The position numbers and the translations under genes were made by a program. The notes under the pieces are model-generated. The model saw only the letters and a list, made by a program, of their open reading frames with translations, searched no databases and was not told where the DNA came from. From NCBI GenBank assembly GCA_964391195.1, contig CAYMLG010000017.1:12469-76468 (forward strand): 64,000 nt of DNA. Reading direction: 5' to 3'. The DNA is from JAAYXE01 sp964391195 (GTDB taxonomy: Bacteria; Chloroflexota; Anaerolineae; Anaerolineales; UBA4823). Positions within the stretch are counted from its first letter, which is position 1, and each line of letters starts with the position of its first letter. Positions 42,408 to 53,177 of the stretch are shown here, piece after piece.

Positions 42408-43361
42408 TCAGCGGCTCAGCGGGCGGGTGGGCGGCTCGCGCCGGAAGCGCGGATCGCGGGCGATGGTGAGGCGCAGCCCATCGGCAATGGAGATATGGGG
42501 CTGGTAGCCGAGCTTTTCCCGGGCCAGGGAGAGATCGGCGCACATGCGGGAGACGCCGGCATCGGTGCGAGGATTGCTGATCACTTCGGCGTTCACCCCG
42601 GTGACCTCCATCACCAGCCGCACCAAATCGCGAACGCTGGTCTCGATCCCGCTGCCGATATTGATTACGGCGTTATCGATGCCCGGGGCGGTGGCAGCGG
42701 CGATCATGGCGCTGACCACATCATCCACGAAAACGTAATCACGGGTCTGGGAACCATCGCCGTTCATCACCAGGGTGCCGCCGCGCAGGGCCTGGCGCAG
42801 AAAGTTAGGGATGACCGGTGGGTGAGAGGGGGGCAGGCGCTGGCCCGGGCCGTAAGCGTTGAAGATACGCAGGCTGACGGTTTCGATGCCCCACAGATCG
42901 CCGATGGTGCGCACGTAATACTCAGCCGAGAGTTTGGACACCGCGTAAGGGGAGCGGGGGTTGGGATGCATGCTTTCGTTGAGTGGCTGCTCTCCCTGGT
43001 CGCCGTAGACCGCGCCGGAGGAGGCGAAGACCACCCGGCGCACGCCCACGTCGCGCATGGCTTCCATCAGGCTGACGGTGCCGCCCACGTTGGAGGCGTT
43101 GTATTCGCGCGGGTAGAGCACCGACTCGGGCACTGCGACCCGCGCCGCCAGGTGATAGACGCAGTCTACTTCCTGGAGCAGGGTCCAGAGCTTGGGGCGG
43201 TCGTTGACATCGCCGCGGGTGAAGAGCACATCGGGCGAGAGGGCTTGAGGGTCGCCGGTGGAGAGGTCGTCGAGCCCACGCACCTGGTGTCCCTCTCGGG
43301 CCAGGTAGTTGGCGAGGGTCGAACCCAGAAAACCAGCCGCGCCGGTGATTAAGAAGTTCAT
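42408..43361 (-). CDS. NAD-dependent sugar-nucleotide epimerase/dehydratase
   Basis: The 317-residue extended SDR has TGAAGFLGS for NAD binding, the Ser region ASSGAVYGDQG and the catalytic Tyr-x3-Lys in YAVSK. It resembles UDP-glucose 4-epimerase/GalE-like enzymes and acts on a nucleotide sugar, probably for envelope glycan synthesis. No neighbouring glycosyltransferase fixes the exact sugar. The start has a weak ribosome site. It is divergent from the HEXXH protein. Confidence 0.9.
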   Translation of the reverse strand: MNFLITGAAGFLGSTLANYLAREGHQVRGLDDLSTGDPQALSPDVLFTRGDVNDRPKLWTLLQEVDCVYHLAARVAVPESVLYPREYNASNVGGTVSLMEAMRDVGVRRVVFASSGAVYGDQGEQPLNESMHPNPRSPYAVSKLSAEYYVRTIGDLWGIETVSLRIFNAYGPGQRLPPSHPPVIPNFLRQALRGGTLVMNGDGSQTRDYVFVDDVVSAMIAAATAPGIDNAVINIGSGIETSVRDLVRLVMEVTGVNAEVISNPRTDAGVSRMCADLSLAREKLGYQPHISIADGLRLTIARDPRFRREPPTRPLSR

Positions 43362-43557
43362 AGCCTACCTATCTTTTCTGCGTGGGGTGCGATTGTTGGA
43401 GGAAGAGTCGCAACGTTTGCATTATAGCACGAGGCAAAAGGGTGTTGTGTCCGTGAGGCGATTCAGCAATCTCAAGCGTCCGGTGGGTGGAAGTCGGGGC
43501 GATGACCCGCGACGCGGTGGGCGCGAGGCGGGAAAGGTTATGATCATACCTGCATGG

Positions 43558-43563
43558 TAAAAT
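43558..43563 (+). promoter_or_regulatory. -10 box of the HEXXH gene, possible leaderless start
   Basis: TAAAAT ends eight bases before the ATG at 43572 and follows ATG 43554. Transcription would begin at about the second ATG. No ribosome site is seen for either ATG. Confidence 0.4.
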
Positions 43564-43571
43564 CGAACCAA

Positions 43572-44858
43572 ATGGTCGTGAAAGTGTGGCAATTGATTCT
43601 TAGGGGCCTGAACGTTTGTCTGGCGCTGCTGGTGTTGGCGCTGCTGCTGGGGGGCAGCACGCTGCCGCCCGGGAACCAGGTGGAACGGATTCGGGCCTAT
43701 ACCCGTGGCCAGGAATTCGATTATGCCGGGTGGATGATCGAGGCGCTGGGCAAGAAGATCACCCAGTTCTCCCTGGGGACGAGCAGTTATCTGCCCTGGG
43801 AACGCCGCCATGAAGTGATGTACGAGTATTTGGGGTTGGTGATGGAGATCCAATACCTGGAGTTCCAACTCAACGACGTGTTCGCCAACCCCGAGATCGA
43901 GGATCCGGCGACGGTTTCGAAGCCTATTATCGCCGATCTGGAGCGGCTGTCGAAACGCAAAGCTGACCTCGAGCCGGTAGCCGAGGAAATCCTGGAGAGC
44001 CAGGTGGCCGCCATCGCGGCCGAGATGGGGCTGACTCTCGGCGGGCAGCCGGTCCCCCCGGTGCTGTATCACAGCACACCGCTGCCTCTGGCGCTGATCG
44101 TCTCCCCGCGCGAGGAGATCCGCCAACTGGCCGATATCTCTCTGCTGCCGAGTATCCCGCTGGATGAGCAAATTGCGTTGGAGGACCAGGTGGACGCCGG
44201 GCTGGGCGTCTCGTCTCTGGTGGTGCATGTGGGTGGGGTGGGCGTCTACCCGACGATGGTATACCAGACCGGCGATCTCAACTGGTTGAGCGAGACCGTG
44301 TCGCATGAGTGGGTGCACAACTTTTTGACGCTGCGTCCGCTGGGCGCCAGCTACCTCAGCAGCCCGACGCTGCGCACGATGAACGAAACCGCCGCCTCAA
44401 TCGCCGGAAAGGAAATGGGGCGGGCGCTGTTCGAGCGCTTTTATCCGGATCTGCTCGCAAAGGAGGGACAGGGAGGGAAGCAGAGGGAGGCCAAAATTGT
44501 GGTCCAAGAACGACCGGCTTTCGATTTCACCAACGAGATGCGCATCACCCGCGTGGAGGTGGACCGGCTGCTGGGGGAGGGGAAGATCGAAGAGGCCGAA
44601 GCCTACATGGAACAGCGCCGGGCCGTCTTTTGGGAACATGGCTACCGGAGTATTCGCAAGCTGAACCAGGCTTATTTCGCTTTTTACGGGGCTTATGCCG
44701 ACAGCCCGGGGGGTGGGGCAGCCGGGGAGGACCCGGTGGGCGCGGCAGTGCGCGAGCTGCGCGCCCAAAGCCCAACCCTGGCGGCTTTCTTGAACCGCAT
44801 CTCGTGGATGACGAGCTTCGAGCAGCTTCAGGAAGCTGTTTATGGCGATTTACCCTGA
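43572..44858 (+). CDS. Membrane-anchored protein with HEXXH motif, predicted metalloprotease
   Basis: This 428-residue protein of no recognised family has one N-terminal membrane helix (about 5-27) and a large outside part. Residues 245-249 read HEWVH, a zinc HEXXH motif, and a Glu at 272 in MNETAAS could be the third ligand, as in gluzincins. Further on are LDEQIALEDQ and a helical C-terminal region. I infer a peptidase acting at the outer membrane face; the substrate is unknown. The start is chosen from the -10 box position; ATG 43554 would add six residues. Confidence 0.7.
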   Translation: MVVKVWQLILRGLNVCLALLVLALLLGGSTLPPGNQVERIRAYTRGQEFDYAGWMIEALGKKITQFSLGTSSYLPWERRHEVMYEYLGLVMEIQYLEFQLNDVFANPEIEDPATVSKPIIADLERLSKRKADLEPVAEEILESQVAAIAAEMGLTLGGQPVPPVLYHSTPLPLALIVSPREEIRQLADISLLPSIPLDEQIALEDQVDAGLGVSSLVVHVGGVGVYPTMVYQTGDLNWLSETVSHEWVHNFLTLRPLGASYLSSPTLRTMNETAASIAGKEMGRALFERFYPDLLAKEGQGGKQREAKIVVQERPAFDFTNEMRITRVEVDRLLGEGKIEEAEAYMEQRRAVFWEHGYRSIRKLNQAYFAFYGAYADSPGGGAAGEDPVGAAVRELRAQSPTLAAFLNRISWMTSFEQLQEAVYGDLP

Positions 44859-45025
44859 TTCACCCCCGATCCCGGTGAGCCTTCGCACGATCACCCGCGG
44901 AACCTGCGGGGCGGTGAGATATCCGTCCAAACCCTGTCGATTTTTGGTTTAAAATAGCCCTTTGATCTGCTGCGGCTGCCCCTCCGTGTACTGGGGTAAT
45001 TTTAGCGCTACCAGAGGATTTATCC

Positions 45026-45940
45026 ATGAGTGTAATCAATAAGGAAACAGAAGGTTCAACCGGACAGTTCGAGCAGCCCCAGGCGGCACCGGAGACAAAA
45101 GCGGTGAGGAAACATCAAGGGATGGAGTGGTTTCTGCGGCTCATTAAAGGGGCGCTGGTAGGGATCGGCGCAATCGTGCCAGGGCTATCGGGCGGGGTGT
45201 TGGCGGTTGTGTTCGGGCTGTACGAACCGCTGCTGCGCTTTCTGGCGAACCCACTGTTTCGATTCGTCGATAATTTCCGTTATTTCCTTCCGGTGGGGAT
45301 TGGGGGCGTGTTGGGGATCATCGGCTTTTCTGCGGTGGTGGATTACGCCTTCACCCATTACGCCGCCCCATTCACCTGGCTGTTCATCGGTTTTATCAGC
45401 GGCACATTCCCGTCCCTGATCAAGACCTCGGGGAAGGAAGGGCGGAAGACCTGGCATTGGTTCCTGCTGCTGGTCATGACCGTGGGCACTTTTTTCTTAA
45501 TGCAGTGGATGGAGACGATCCGGCAGGTGACGGTGGACCCCAACCTGGGGGTGTGGCTGCTGAGCGGGCTGCTGGTGGGCCTGGGCCTGGTGGTGCCGGG
45601 GATGAGCCCTTCGAATTTCCTGATCTATCTGGGCCTCTACCAGCCGATGGCCAGCGGCATCCGCCAGCTCGATCTGGGCGTGATTCTCCCATTGACCTTG
45701 GGGCTGATCATCTGTGTATTGGTAGTGGCCAAGTTCGTCTCCTGGTTATTCCGAAGGGCCTACACCTTTATGTATCATTTCATCCTGGGAATTGTGGTGG
45801 GCTCGACGGCTGCCATCATCCCGGAGAGTGTCACCGGCTGGGAGGTTGCGGCCAGCGCAGTTTTGTTCGTGGTTGGGGTCCTGGCCTCGTTCGGCCTGTC
45901 CAAGTTGGATGAGAAGTACCCGCACGAATCGCTGTTCTAG
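45026..45940 (+). CDS. DUF368 family membrane protein
   Basis: The 304-residue protein has about eight hydrophobic helices and the DUF368 hallmarks IVPGLSGGVLAVVFGLYEPLL and VVPGMSPSNFLIYLGLYQPM, two inverted copies of a PGxS motif. DUF368 proteins have been proposed to carry undecaprenyl phosphate or related lipid carriers across the membrane (the PopT/UptA debate); that role is from the literature, not from this sequence. A Gln/Pro-rich N-tail is cytosolic. The start follows AGAGGA. It stands alone. Confidence 0.9.
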   Translation: MSVINKETEGSTGQFEQPQAAPETKAVRKHQGMEWFLRLIKGALVGIGAIVPGLSGGVLAVVFGLYEPLLRFLANPLFRFVDNFRYFLPVGIGGVLGIIGFSAVVDYAFTHYAAPFTWLFIGFISGTFPSLIKTSGKEGRKTWHWFLLLVMTVGTFFLMQWMETIRQVTVDPNLGVWLLSGLLVGLGLVVPGMSPSNFLIYLGLYQPMASGIRQLDLGVILPLTLGLIICVLVVAKFVSWLFRRAYTFMYHFILGIVVGSTAAIIPESVTGWEVAASAVLFVVGVLASFGLSKLDEKYPHESLF

Positions 45941-46103
45941 GAGGCCGGTCCTCTCACTTCGAAGCCTGAGCGATAGCTGAGCTCATCGGGCCCCGGCTCG
46001 AACTATCCAATCTACTTCATTATTGGTAAAATGAGAGTGTTCCCCGGAGTGGCGGCTGCAATTCTCCGCCACTCTGTTTTTACCACCACGATGGAGGCGT
46101 TTC

Positions 46104-47456
<1,353 letters not shown>

Positions 47457-47471
47457 CCGATGAAAGCATAT

Positions 47472-47515
47472 TCCGGGATGAGCCGCTCCACCCTGGTGGA
47501 ACGACTCATCCCGGA
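47472..47515. promoter_or_regulatory. Hairpin between the DsbA-cyclophilin and PrsW genes
   Basis: TCCGGGATGAG (47472-47482) pairs with CTCATCCCGGA (47505-47515), with further inner pairs. No T run follows. Its 3' arm leads directly into a GGAGG ribosome site, so folding could affect translation of the PrsW gene. Confidence 0.5.
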
Positions 47516-47529
47516 GGTTAAGATGTGAA

Positions 47530-48768
47530 GTGGGGGATGCTGTGAACGAACCGAAAGTAAGCTGGCTGTCGGTGGCTCAACTGGCTCTCTCGGCGGTGGC
47601 GGTCCTGGGGCTGTGGGGGATCGCCCTCATCATCGTTTTCGTCGGGCTGCTGGGCTGGCTTGGCCCCGCCAATGAAGATCCTCTCCCCCTGTTCCTGCTG
47701 GCCTCCGGCCTGGCCTTCAGCGGTCTGCTCATCCTGCCTTCGGTGATCTATGCCGGGCTGAGGGTGATGGGCCGTCCGGCGAAGCAAGGCCTGCGGCTGC
47801 CGGGGGTCCTGCGGCCCACGCTGCTCATTTTCTTGCTGCCGCTGGTGCTGCTCCTGGGTTACTGGCTGGCGACCGGCACGGAGATCGCCTGGTTGGGCCT
47901 GCCGCTGGTGCACGTAGTGGCCATTGCGCTGCCGGTGCTCTGGCTGCTGTTCATCACGATCCGCAGGCTGCCGTGGGGGACACCGCAGCGGGTTTGGGGG
48001 GTGCTGGCGAGCGGACTGCTGCTCGGACCGACGATTATTCTGTTCGCCGAACTGGTGATCGTCCTGGTGGGTATCGTCCTGCTGGGTGTATGGCTCGCCA
48101 ACCAGCCCATCCTGGAACAGGAACTGCTCCGGCTGATGGAAGGGATGACCGACCCGCTCCAGGCCCAGGAAGAGATCATGAAACTGCTCTCCCCCTACCT
48201 GGCCACGCCGGGGGCGCTCCTGGCGAGCCTGACCTTTTTCTCGGTGCTCGTTCCGCTGATCGAAGAGGCTTTTAAGCCGGTCGGTGTATGGCTGCTGGCA
48301 GGGCGCGGCTTATCGCCGGTGGGCGGGTTTGTCGCCGGGGCGATCAGCGGGGCGGGGTACGCTCTGTTCGAGAGCCTGGCGCTGGCCAGCACCGGCGAGG
48401 ACTGGCTGTATGTGGTCGTAGCCCGGATCGGCACAGGGGCGGTCCACATCTTGAACACCGCGCTTGTCGGCTGGGCGCTGGTCGGGGCATGGCAGGAGAG
48501 GCGCTATCTACGCCTCGGGGTGGCTTACCTGACCGCAGTGGCGATTCACGGGCTGTGGAATGGGCTGACCGTGTTCGCCACTTTCTCCTCCCTGGGGGAG
48601 GTGCTGCCCGGCCTGGAGAGGATGCCTTGGTTGGAACGGGTGGCGGACGCCGCGCCGTTAAGCCTGGGGACAATGACCCTGATGGCATTGATCGTCCTGG
48701 TGCTTTCCAACCGGGCGGTGCACCGCACGGAGCCCTTGTTGGAGAGCCCGCAGTCGATAACGGGCTAG
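47530..48768 (+). CDS. PrsW family intramembrane glutamic protease
   Basis: This 412-residue protein has about ten membrane helices. The PrsW motifs are present: EEAFKPVG (EExxK, about residue 245), ALFESLAL, AVHILNTAL and AIHGLWNG. The Glu and His residues form the predicted active site. PrsW proteases release anti-sigma factors or process other membrane proteins. The start is uncertain: GTG 47530 or GTG 47542 in frame, while the ATG best placed for the GGAGG site (47523) reads ATG-TGA and stops at once. A bidirectional terminator follows directly after the stop. Confidence 0.88.
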   Translation: MGDAVNEPKVSWLSVAQLALSAVAVLGLWGIALIIVFVGLLGWLGPANEDPLPLFLLASGLAFSGLLILPSVIYAGLRVMGRPAKQGLRLPGVLRPTLLIFLLPLVLLLGYWLATGTEIAWLGLPLVHVVAIALPVLWLLFITIRRLPWGTPQRVWGVLASGLLLGPTIILFAELVIVLVGIVLLGVWLANQPILEQELLRLMEGMTDPLQAQEEIMKLLSPYLATPGALLASLTFFSVLVPLIEEAFKPVGVWLLAGRGLSPVGGFVAGAISGAGYALFESLALASTGEDWLYVVVARIGTGAVHILNTALVGWALVGAWQERRYLRLGVAYLTAVAIHGLWNGLTVFATFSSLGEVLPGLERMPWLERVADAAPLSLGTMTLMALIVLVLSNRAVHRTEPLLESPQSITG

Positions 48769-48808
48769 AATCAAAACAGGGACCGCTTGCCCGGTCCCTG
48801 TTTTGATT
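48769..48808. terminator. Bidirectional terminator between PrsW and penicillin acylase genes
   Basis: AATCAAAACAGGGACCG (48769-48785) and its exact complement (48792-48808) enclose a six-base loop. The stem is flanked by A and T runs and starts right after the PrsW stop codon. Confidence 0.9.
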
Positions 48809-48818
48809 CAGGTGATGT

Positions 48819-51356
48819 TTATCCGGGGTCGCTGGGCAGCAAGCGCAGGTGCCCTCCGCCCTCGGCTTCGATCACTTCTCTCTCCCAGTGCATCGGGTGA
48901 AATTCGATCTCCCGCCAAAGATCGACCATATCGTCATAATGGGGGTGATAGGCGTGCCCGGACTGTCCGAGGGTGTTGACGGCCAGCGAGTTTTGCAGGT
49001 CCCCCAAATCGACGATCATGCGCATGGAAGGCAGCGAGGAGACAGTGTAACCTTCGCCAGCGTCCCAGGAGGTGGCATTGACAATGCCGCTCCCCCCGGC
49101 GGTTGGGTATGGCCCGCGGTTGAACAGGGCTTCGATGGGGGCGATCCCCGACTCACCCAGGGAAGCGTTGCGGAAGGATACCGTATGCAGGTCGCCCCAG
49201 GCCCATTGATCGGGGTTGTCTCCCAGGAGGGTTTCCAGTTCGGCCACACCGGATTCGAAAGCCCGGCGGAAGATTTCGTTGCGGGTTTCGACCCCGGCAG
49301 TGGTTTGAATGTCCCACCAGGCACTCTGCGGTTGTTCAACCAGTCCGGAGACAATCACAGACCAGCGTGAGCTGCCGGAGGGCTGATAGTCCAGGGGCAG
49401 GTCATCCAGGAAAGTCAGATTGAGCAGGTGGCGCCAGAAGGCCTCGAAAACTGCCGCAGTGCCGGAGTCCATGTCGTTCTGATAATCCCAACCGGAGAGC
49501 AGGCTCTGGGCGGCTTGCAGAGGCGGGTCTTCGAACTGAAGCTGGAGCAGGTAGGGGACCAGGCGTTTGGCGTTCAGGTTGTAGTTGTCGCCCTGGATCT
49601 GGCGCAGCGTTTCTATGTCGATCGAGCCGGCGGCGCTTTCGATCAGTTCCGTGATGCGCCTGGCGCGTGGACCGTAGTCCCAATCCGTGCTGATCAGATA
49701 GGGGTAGCTCTCGTCCACCACGGCATGGTTGGCGGTGGTGATGTATCCCTGTTCCGGGTTGAACAGCCGGGGCAGTTCTTCGAAGGGGATGTATCCCGCC
49801 CACTCGTATTCGCCGGTCCAACCGGGCACCGGCTGCCGCCCATCTCCGGCCAGGCGGATGGGGATGTTGCCGGGCATCTGGTAGCCGATGTTGCCGTCCA
49901 CGTCGGCGTAGACCAGGTTCTGGGCGGGGACGGTGAAGTAGCTGGCAGCCTGGCGGAAATCTTCCCAGTTTTGGGCCCTGTTCAGGTTCCAGATGGCCCT
50001 GAAGACGAGATTGGGCTCCAGCGCCGTCCAGCGCAGCGAGATGGCGTATCTTTCGGGCAGCTCGACCTCGCCGGCCCGCTCCGAAAAACCATCCAGCGGG
50101 CCATAGGTATCGGAAATGATTGGGCCGTGGCGGGTGTAACGCACGGTGAGTGGGATCTCATCGCCCTCAGCCGTGCGCAGGGTTTCCTCGACCAGGGTCA
50201 TCTCCTCCCAACGGCCTTCGTACTCATACTGGTCCGGGTTCTCCGGGTTGATCTTTTCGATGTAGAGGTCCTGCACATCAGGGTCGACGTTGGTCAAACC
50301 CCAGGCAATGCGGTCGTTGTGCCCGATGATCACCCCCGGCGCACCGGCAAAGGAGTACCCAGCGACTTCATAGGGGCAGTCCGGGCCTTTGGGCGTGCAG
50401 TGCAGGCCGATTTCGTACCAAATGGAGGGCATCTGCACCCCCAGATGGGGGTCGTTGGCCAGGAGCGGCATCCCGCTGTCTGTCAGCGCGCCGGAGATGG
50501 TCCAGTTGTTGGATCCGATGCCAGGGCCGTCCGGACCCAGCAGGGCGCGCATCCCCGCGGAGCGCCGGGCAACCCGGGATAAGCCTTCTATTGCTCCAGG
50601 AGGAATGTGCGCGCCGGTGGACCTGCGGTTCGTGGAGGATGCCCCCCCGGTGGCGTAGTCGTAGGGCCCGGGAACGATCACAGGAGCATCCTCCGGGTAG
50701 TCCGGGAAAATTTCGGCGAGCTGTTCAGGGGTCAGGATGCTCGACAAGATCGCTCGTTCGATCTCCATGTCCATGTTCCCCCTCAGGTCCCAGGCCATCA
50801 CTTTGGCCCAGGCCAGGGAGTGAAGGGGCTCCCAGGGTTCGATCTGGTAATCGGGGTTGGTCAGACCCAGGATAGCATACTCCAGGCTCAATTCACTCCC
50901 CTGGCGGTCGCTCAGATAAGCGTTCACCCCGGCGGCGTAGGCCTCCAGAATCTGGCGTTCAGCCGGGTCAAGCAGTTCCAGCTCCTGGCGGGCGACCCTC
51001 GCCCAGCCCATCGTGCGCAGGAAGCGGTCGGTGTCCAACGAGCCCTGGCCAAACATCTCCGACAACCTGCCGCTGCTGATGTGCCGCCAGAAATCCATCT
51101 GCCAGAAGCGGTCCTGGGCGTGGACATAGCCCTGAGCGAAGAACAAATCGTGGGTGTTGCCGGCATAGATATGGGGGATGCCGTGCGCATCGCGATACAC
51201 CTCAACCGGATCTTGCAAGCCCGGCACAGAGATTTCGCCATCCACCCGGGGGAAGGATCGGCGCACGGTCCAGAAGGCATATGCGGCAGCCAGAATGGCG
51301 AGCAGCAATAACAGAATGGCGGCTGTACTTAAAATGCGAACAATCCATCGCGTCAT
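48819..51356 (-). CDS. Penicillin acylase family (Ntn-hydrolase) protein
   Basis: This 845-residue precursor has an N-terminal membrane helix (about 5-28), the alpha chain, a spacer and the beta chain beginning at Ser282 in GIGSNNWTISG, the self-processed N-terminal nucleophile. Other family motifs are NDPHLGVQMPSIWYEIGLH, GAPGVIIGHNDRIAWGLTNV and ARRITELIE. Members cleave amide bonds in acyl-homoserine lactones, penicillins, aculeacin or other N-acyl compounds; the substrate here is unknown. It is anchored on the outside of the membrane. The start has GGAGGAG upstream. Confidence 0.92.
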   Translation of the reverse strand: MTRWIVRILSTAAILLLLLAILAAAYAFWTVRRSFPRVDGEISVPGLQDPVEVYRDAHGIPHIYAGNTHDLFFAQGYVHAQDRFWQMDFWRHISSGRLSEMFGQGSLDTDRFLRTMGWARVARQELELLDPAERQILEAYAAGVNAYLSDRQGSELSLEYAILGLTNPDYQIEPWEPLHSLAWAKVMAWDLRGNMDMEIERAILSSILTPEQLAEIFPDYPEDAPVIVPGPYDYATGGASSTNRRSTGAHIPPGAIEGLSRVARRSAGMRALLGPDGPGIGSNNWTISGALTDSGMPLLANDPHLGVQMPSIWYEIGLHCTPKGPDCPYEVAGYSFAGAPGVIIGHNDRIAWGLTNVDPDVQDLYIEKINPENPDQYEYEGRWEEMTLVEETLRTAEGDEIPLTVRYTRHGPIISDTYGPLDGFSERAGEVELPERYAISLRWTALEPNLVFRAIWNLNRAQNWEDFRQAASYFTVPAQNLVYADVDGNIGYQMPGNIPIRLAGDGRQPVPGWTGEYEWAGYIPFEELPRLFNPEQGYITTANHAVVDESYPYLISTDWDYGPRARRITELIESAAGSIDIETLRQIQGDNYNLNAKRLVPYLLQLQFEDPPLQAAQSLLSGWDYQNDMDSGTAAVFEAFWRHLLNLTFLDDLPLDYQPSGSSRWSVIVSGLVEQPQSAWWDIQTTAGVETRNEIFRRAFESGVAELETLLGDNPDQWAWGDLHTVSFRNASLGESGIAPIEALFNRGPYPTAGGSGIVNATSWDAGEGYTVSSLPSMRMIVDLGDLQNSLAVNTLGQSGHAYHPHYDDMVDLWREIEFHPMHWEREVIEAEGGGHLRLLPSDPG

Positions 51357-51440
51357 TTTCTCCTCCCTCGATGAAGCGCTGAAATTGGACGAATGAACGA
51401 TTGATCGGCCGGATCGGTGCGAGCGAACCTGGTACGTGGC

Positions 51441-51809
51441 TCAGGCTTTCATGGCGATGACAACTGCAACGGCGCAGGTGCGCGTGTGGCTGATGCTCAC
51501 CGACCAACCGGAGAGGCCCTGTTCGGCAGCCAGGCGGGCGGCGCAGCCGGAGAGCGCCAACTCGGGCTTACCGGCTTCGGTTTTGCGGACTTCGATCTCT
51601 CGCCAGCTCACCGCCCCGATCCCGGTGCCCAAGGCCTTGGCCACCGCTTCCTTGGCGGCGAAGCGCGCGGCCAGCGATGCCGGCCGGCCGTTCGCCTGGG
51701 ATAATTCCAGGGGGGTGAAGATGCGTTCTAAGAAGCGCTGCCCGTAGCGTGAGACGGACTCTTCGATGCGCTCGATTTCCACCAGGTCGATTCCGGTTGC
51801 CAGTTCCAT
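51441..51809 (-). CDS. acpS: Holo-[acyl-carrier-protein] synthase
   Basis: This 122-residue enzyme has the AcpS motifs TGIDLVEIERIEE (metal-binding Asp) and FAAKEAVAKALGTG (Glu and Lys of the second motif). It moves the 4'-phosphopantetheine arm of CoA to acyl carrier protein. It starts about 27 bases after the second M16 gene and probably shares its transcript. Length is normal. Confidence 0.95.
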   Translation of the reverse strand: MELATGIDLVEIERIEESVSRYGQRFLERIFTPLELSQANGRPASLAARFAAKEAVAKALGTGIGAVSWREIEVRKTEAGKPELALSGCAARLAAEQGLSGWSVSISHTRTCAVAVVIAMKA

Positions 51810-51836
51810 TGCTGATTCCTGAACTGCGGGCGGCGA

Positions 51837-53117
51837 TCACGGGCCGGCGACGGCGATACCGATCCGGTCGGGGTCTAAGTACCGGCGGGCGGTGGCGAGG
51901 ACGTCCTCGCGGTTCACCGCCCGGACCAGGTCGGGATAGCGGCGGTAGTAATCCAGGCCCAGGTTGTAGCGTTCCAGGTTGACCAGGGCTGCGGCTACGC
52001 CCGCGTTCGATTCCAGGGAGAGGGGCAGCCGGCCGGTAAAGTTCGCCTGCGAGTCGGCCAGTTCTTCGGCGGTGACCGGCTCTTGAGTGAAACGCCTGAT
52101 CTCCGTCCGGACCAGCTCAACCAACTGGTCCACATTGACCGGGTCTACCCCGGCAGACACAGACCACGGACCGGGGCCCATCCCCCCGCTGAGACTGCTG
52201 GAGGCGTAATAGGCCAGCCCGGCTTTTTCACGCACCACCTCGCCAATGCGCCCCATCATGCCGAATTGTCCGAGGATATTGTTGCCCAACGCGGCCGCCA
52301 GCCAATCCGGCGAGCGCCGGGTGGGCCCGACCGCGCCGAGGACAACATCGGCCTGAGATTTGCCGGGGATCTCCACTTTGCGGCGCACCGAGGTCGATAA
52401 GGGGACGACCGGCGGCAGCTCGGGGGCGGCGGTCTGGAGAGGGTTCTCCCAGTCGCCGAGGTACTGCTGCACTTTCTCCACGGCCAGAGGCGAGGCGACG
52501 GCCCCGACAACGACGATCACCAGGCCGCAGGGCCCATAGTGTCGCCGGTGGAAATCCACCAGGTCTTCCCGCCGGATGGCCGCTACCGTTTCGGGGAAGC
52601 CATCCTCCGGCCGTTCGTACGGGTGCCCGGCGTAAACGATCTGGTCGAAGGTCAGAGAAGCCATATCGGCAGTATCCTGGGCGCGAATAGCCAGCCCGGT
52701 GAGCAGTTGATCGCGCAGCTGCTCCACTTCCCTGGCTGGGAAGACCGGCCAGCGCAAGGCTTCGGCCAGCAGCCCCAACAGCATGTCCAGGTCTTCGCTG
52801 AGCGCTTTCCCCTGGAAAGAGGTGGTATGGGTGCCCCCGCCGAAGCCCAGGCTTGCCCCGACCGATTCCAGGGCCTCGTAGATCTGTTGGAAGGAGCGCA
52901 TTTCCGTGCCCCGCATCAGGGCGGAGGCTGTGAAATCGGCCAGGCCCAGCCTGTCGTCCGGGTCAAGCAGGCTTCCCGCCGGCAGGTAGCCGCTGACCAC
53001 CACCGAGGGGCTGTTAAAGTTCTCTCGGCTGAGGATGACGATCCCGTTGGGTAACTCCAGGCGGGTGATATCATCCGGCCCGGGAAGCGAATGAGTGTTG
53101 GCAGCTTCAGATTTCAT
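51837..53117 (-). CDS. M16 family protein, non-catalytic partner
   Basis: The 426-residue protein has the two-domain M16B fold but no HxxEH zinc motif: the matching region reads LADFTASALMRGTEM. The C-terminal half has a glycine-rich loop (LSGGMGPGPWSVSAGV). In bacteria such subunits pair with a zinc-carrying partner to close the proteolytic chamber. The partner gene lies 60 bases upstream on the same strand. There is no signal peptide, so the pair is probably cytosolic. Confidence 0.88.
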   Translation of the reverse strand: MKSEAANTHSLPGPDDITRLELPNGIVILSRENFNSPSVVVSGYLPAGSLLDPDDRLGLADFTASALMRGTEMRSFQQIYEALESVGASLGFGGGTHTTSFQGKALSEDLDMLLGLLAEALRWPVFPAREVEQLRDQLLTGLAIRAQDTADMASLTFDQIVYAGHPYERPEDGFPETVAAIRREDLVDFHRRHYGPCGLVIVVVGAVASPLAVEKVQQYLGDWENPLQTAAPELPPVVPLSTSVRRKVEIPGKSQADVVLGAVGPTRRSPDWLAAALGNNILGQFGMMGRIGEVVREKAGLAYYASSSLSGGMGPGPWSVSAGVDPVNVDQLVELVRTEIRRFTQEPVTAEELADSQANFTGRLPLSLESNAGVAAALVNLERYNLGLDYYRRYPDLVRAVNREDVLATARRYLDPDRIGIAVAGP

Positions 53118-53177
53118 CCAAAGTATGATCCGGCCATCGCGGTTTGGGTCCGGCTGCGGGCTGCGATGGCAAAGCCG

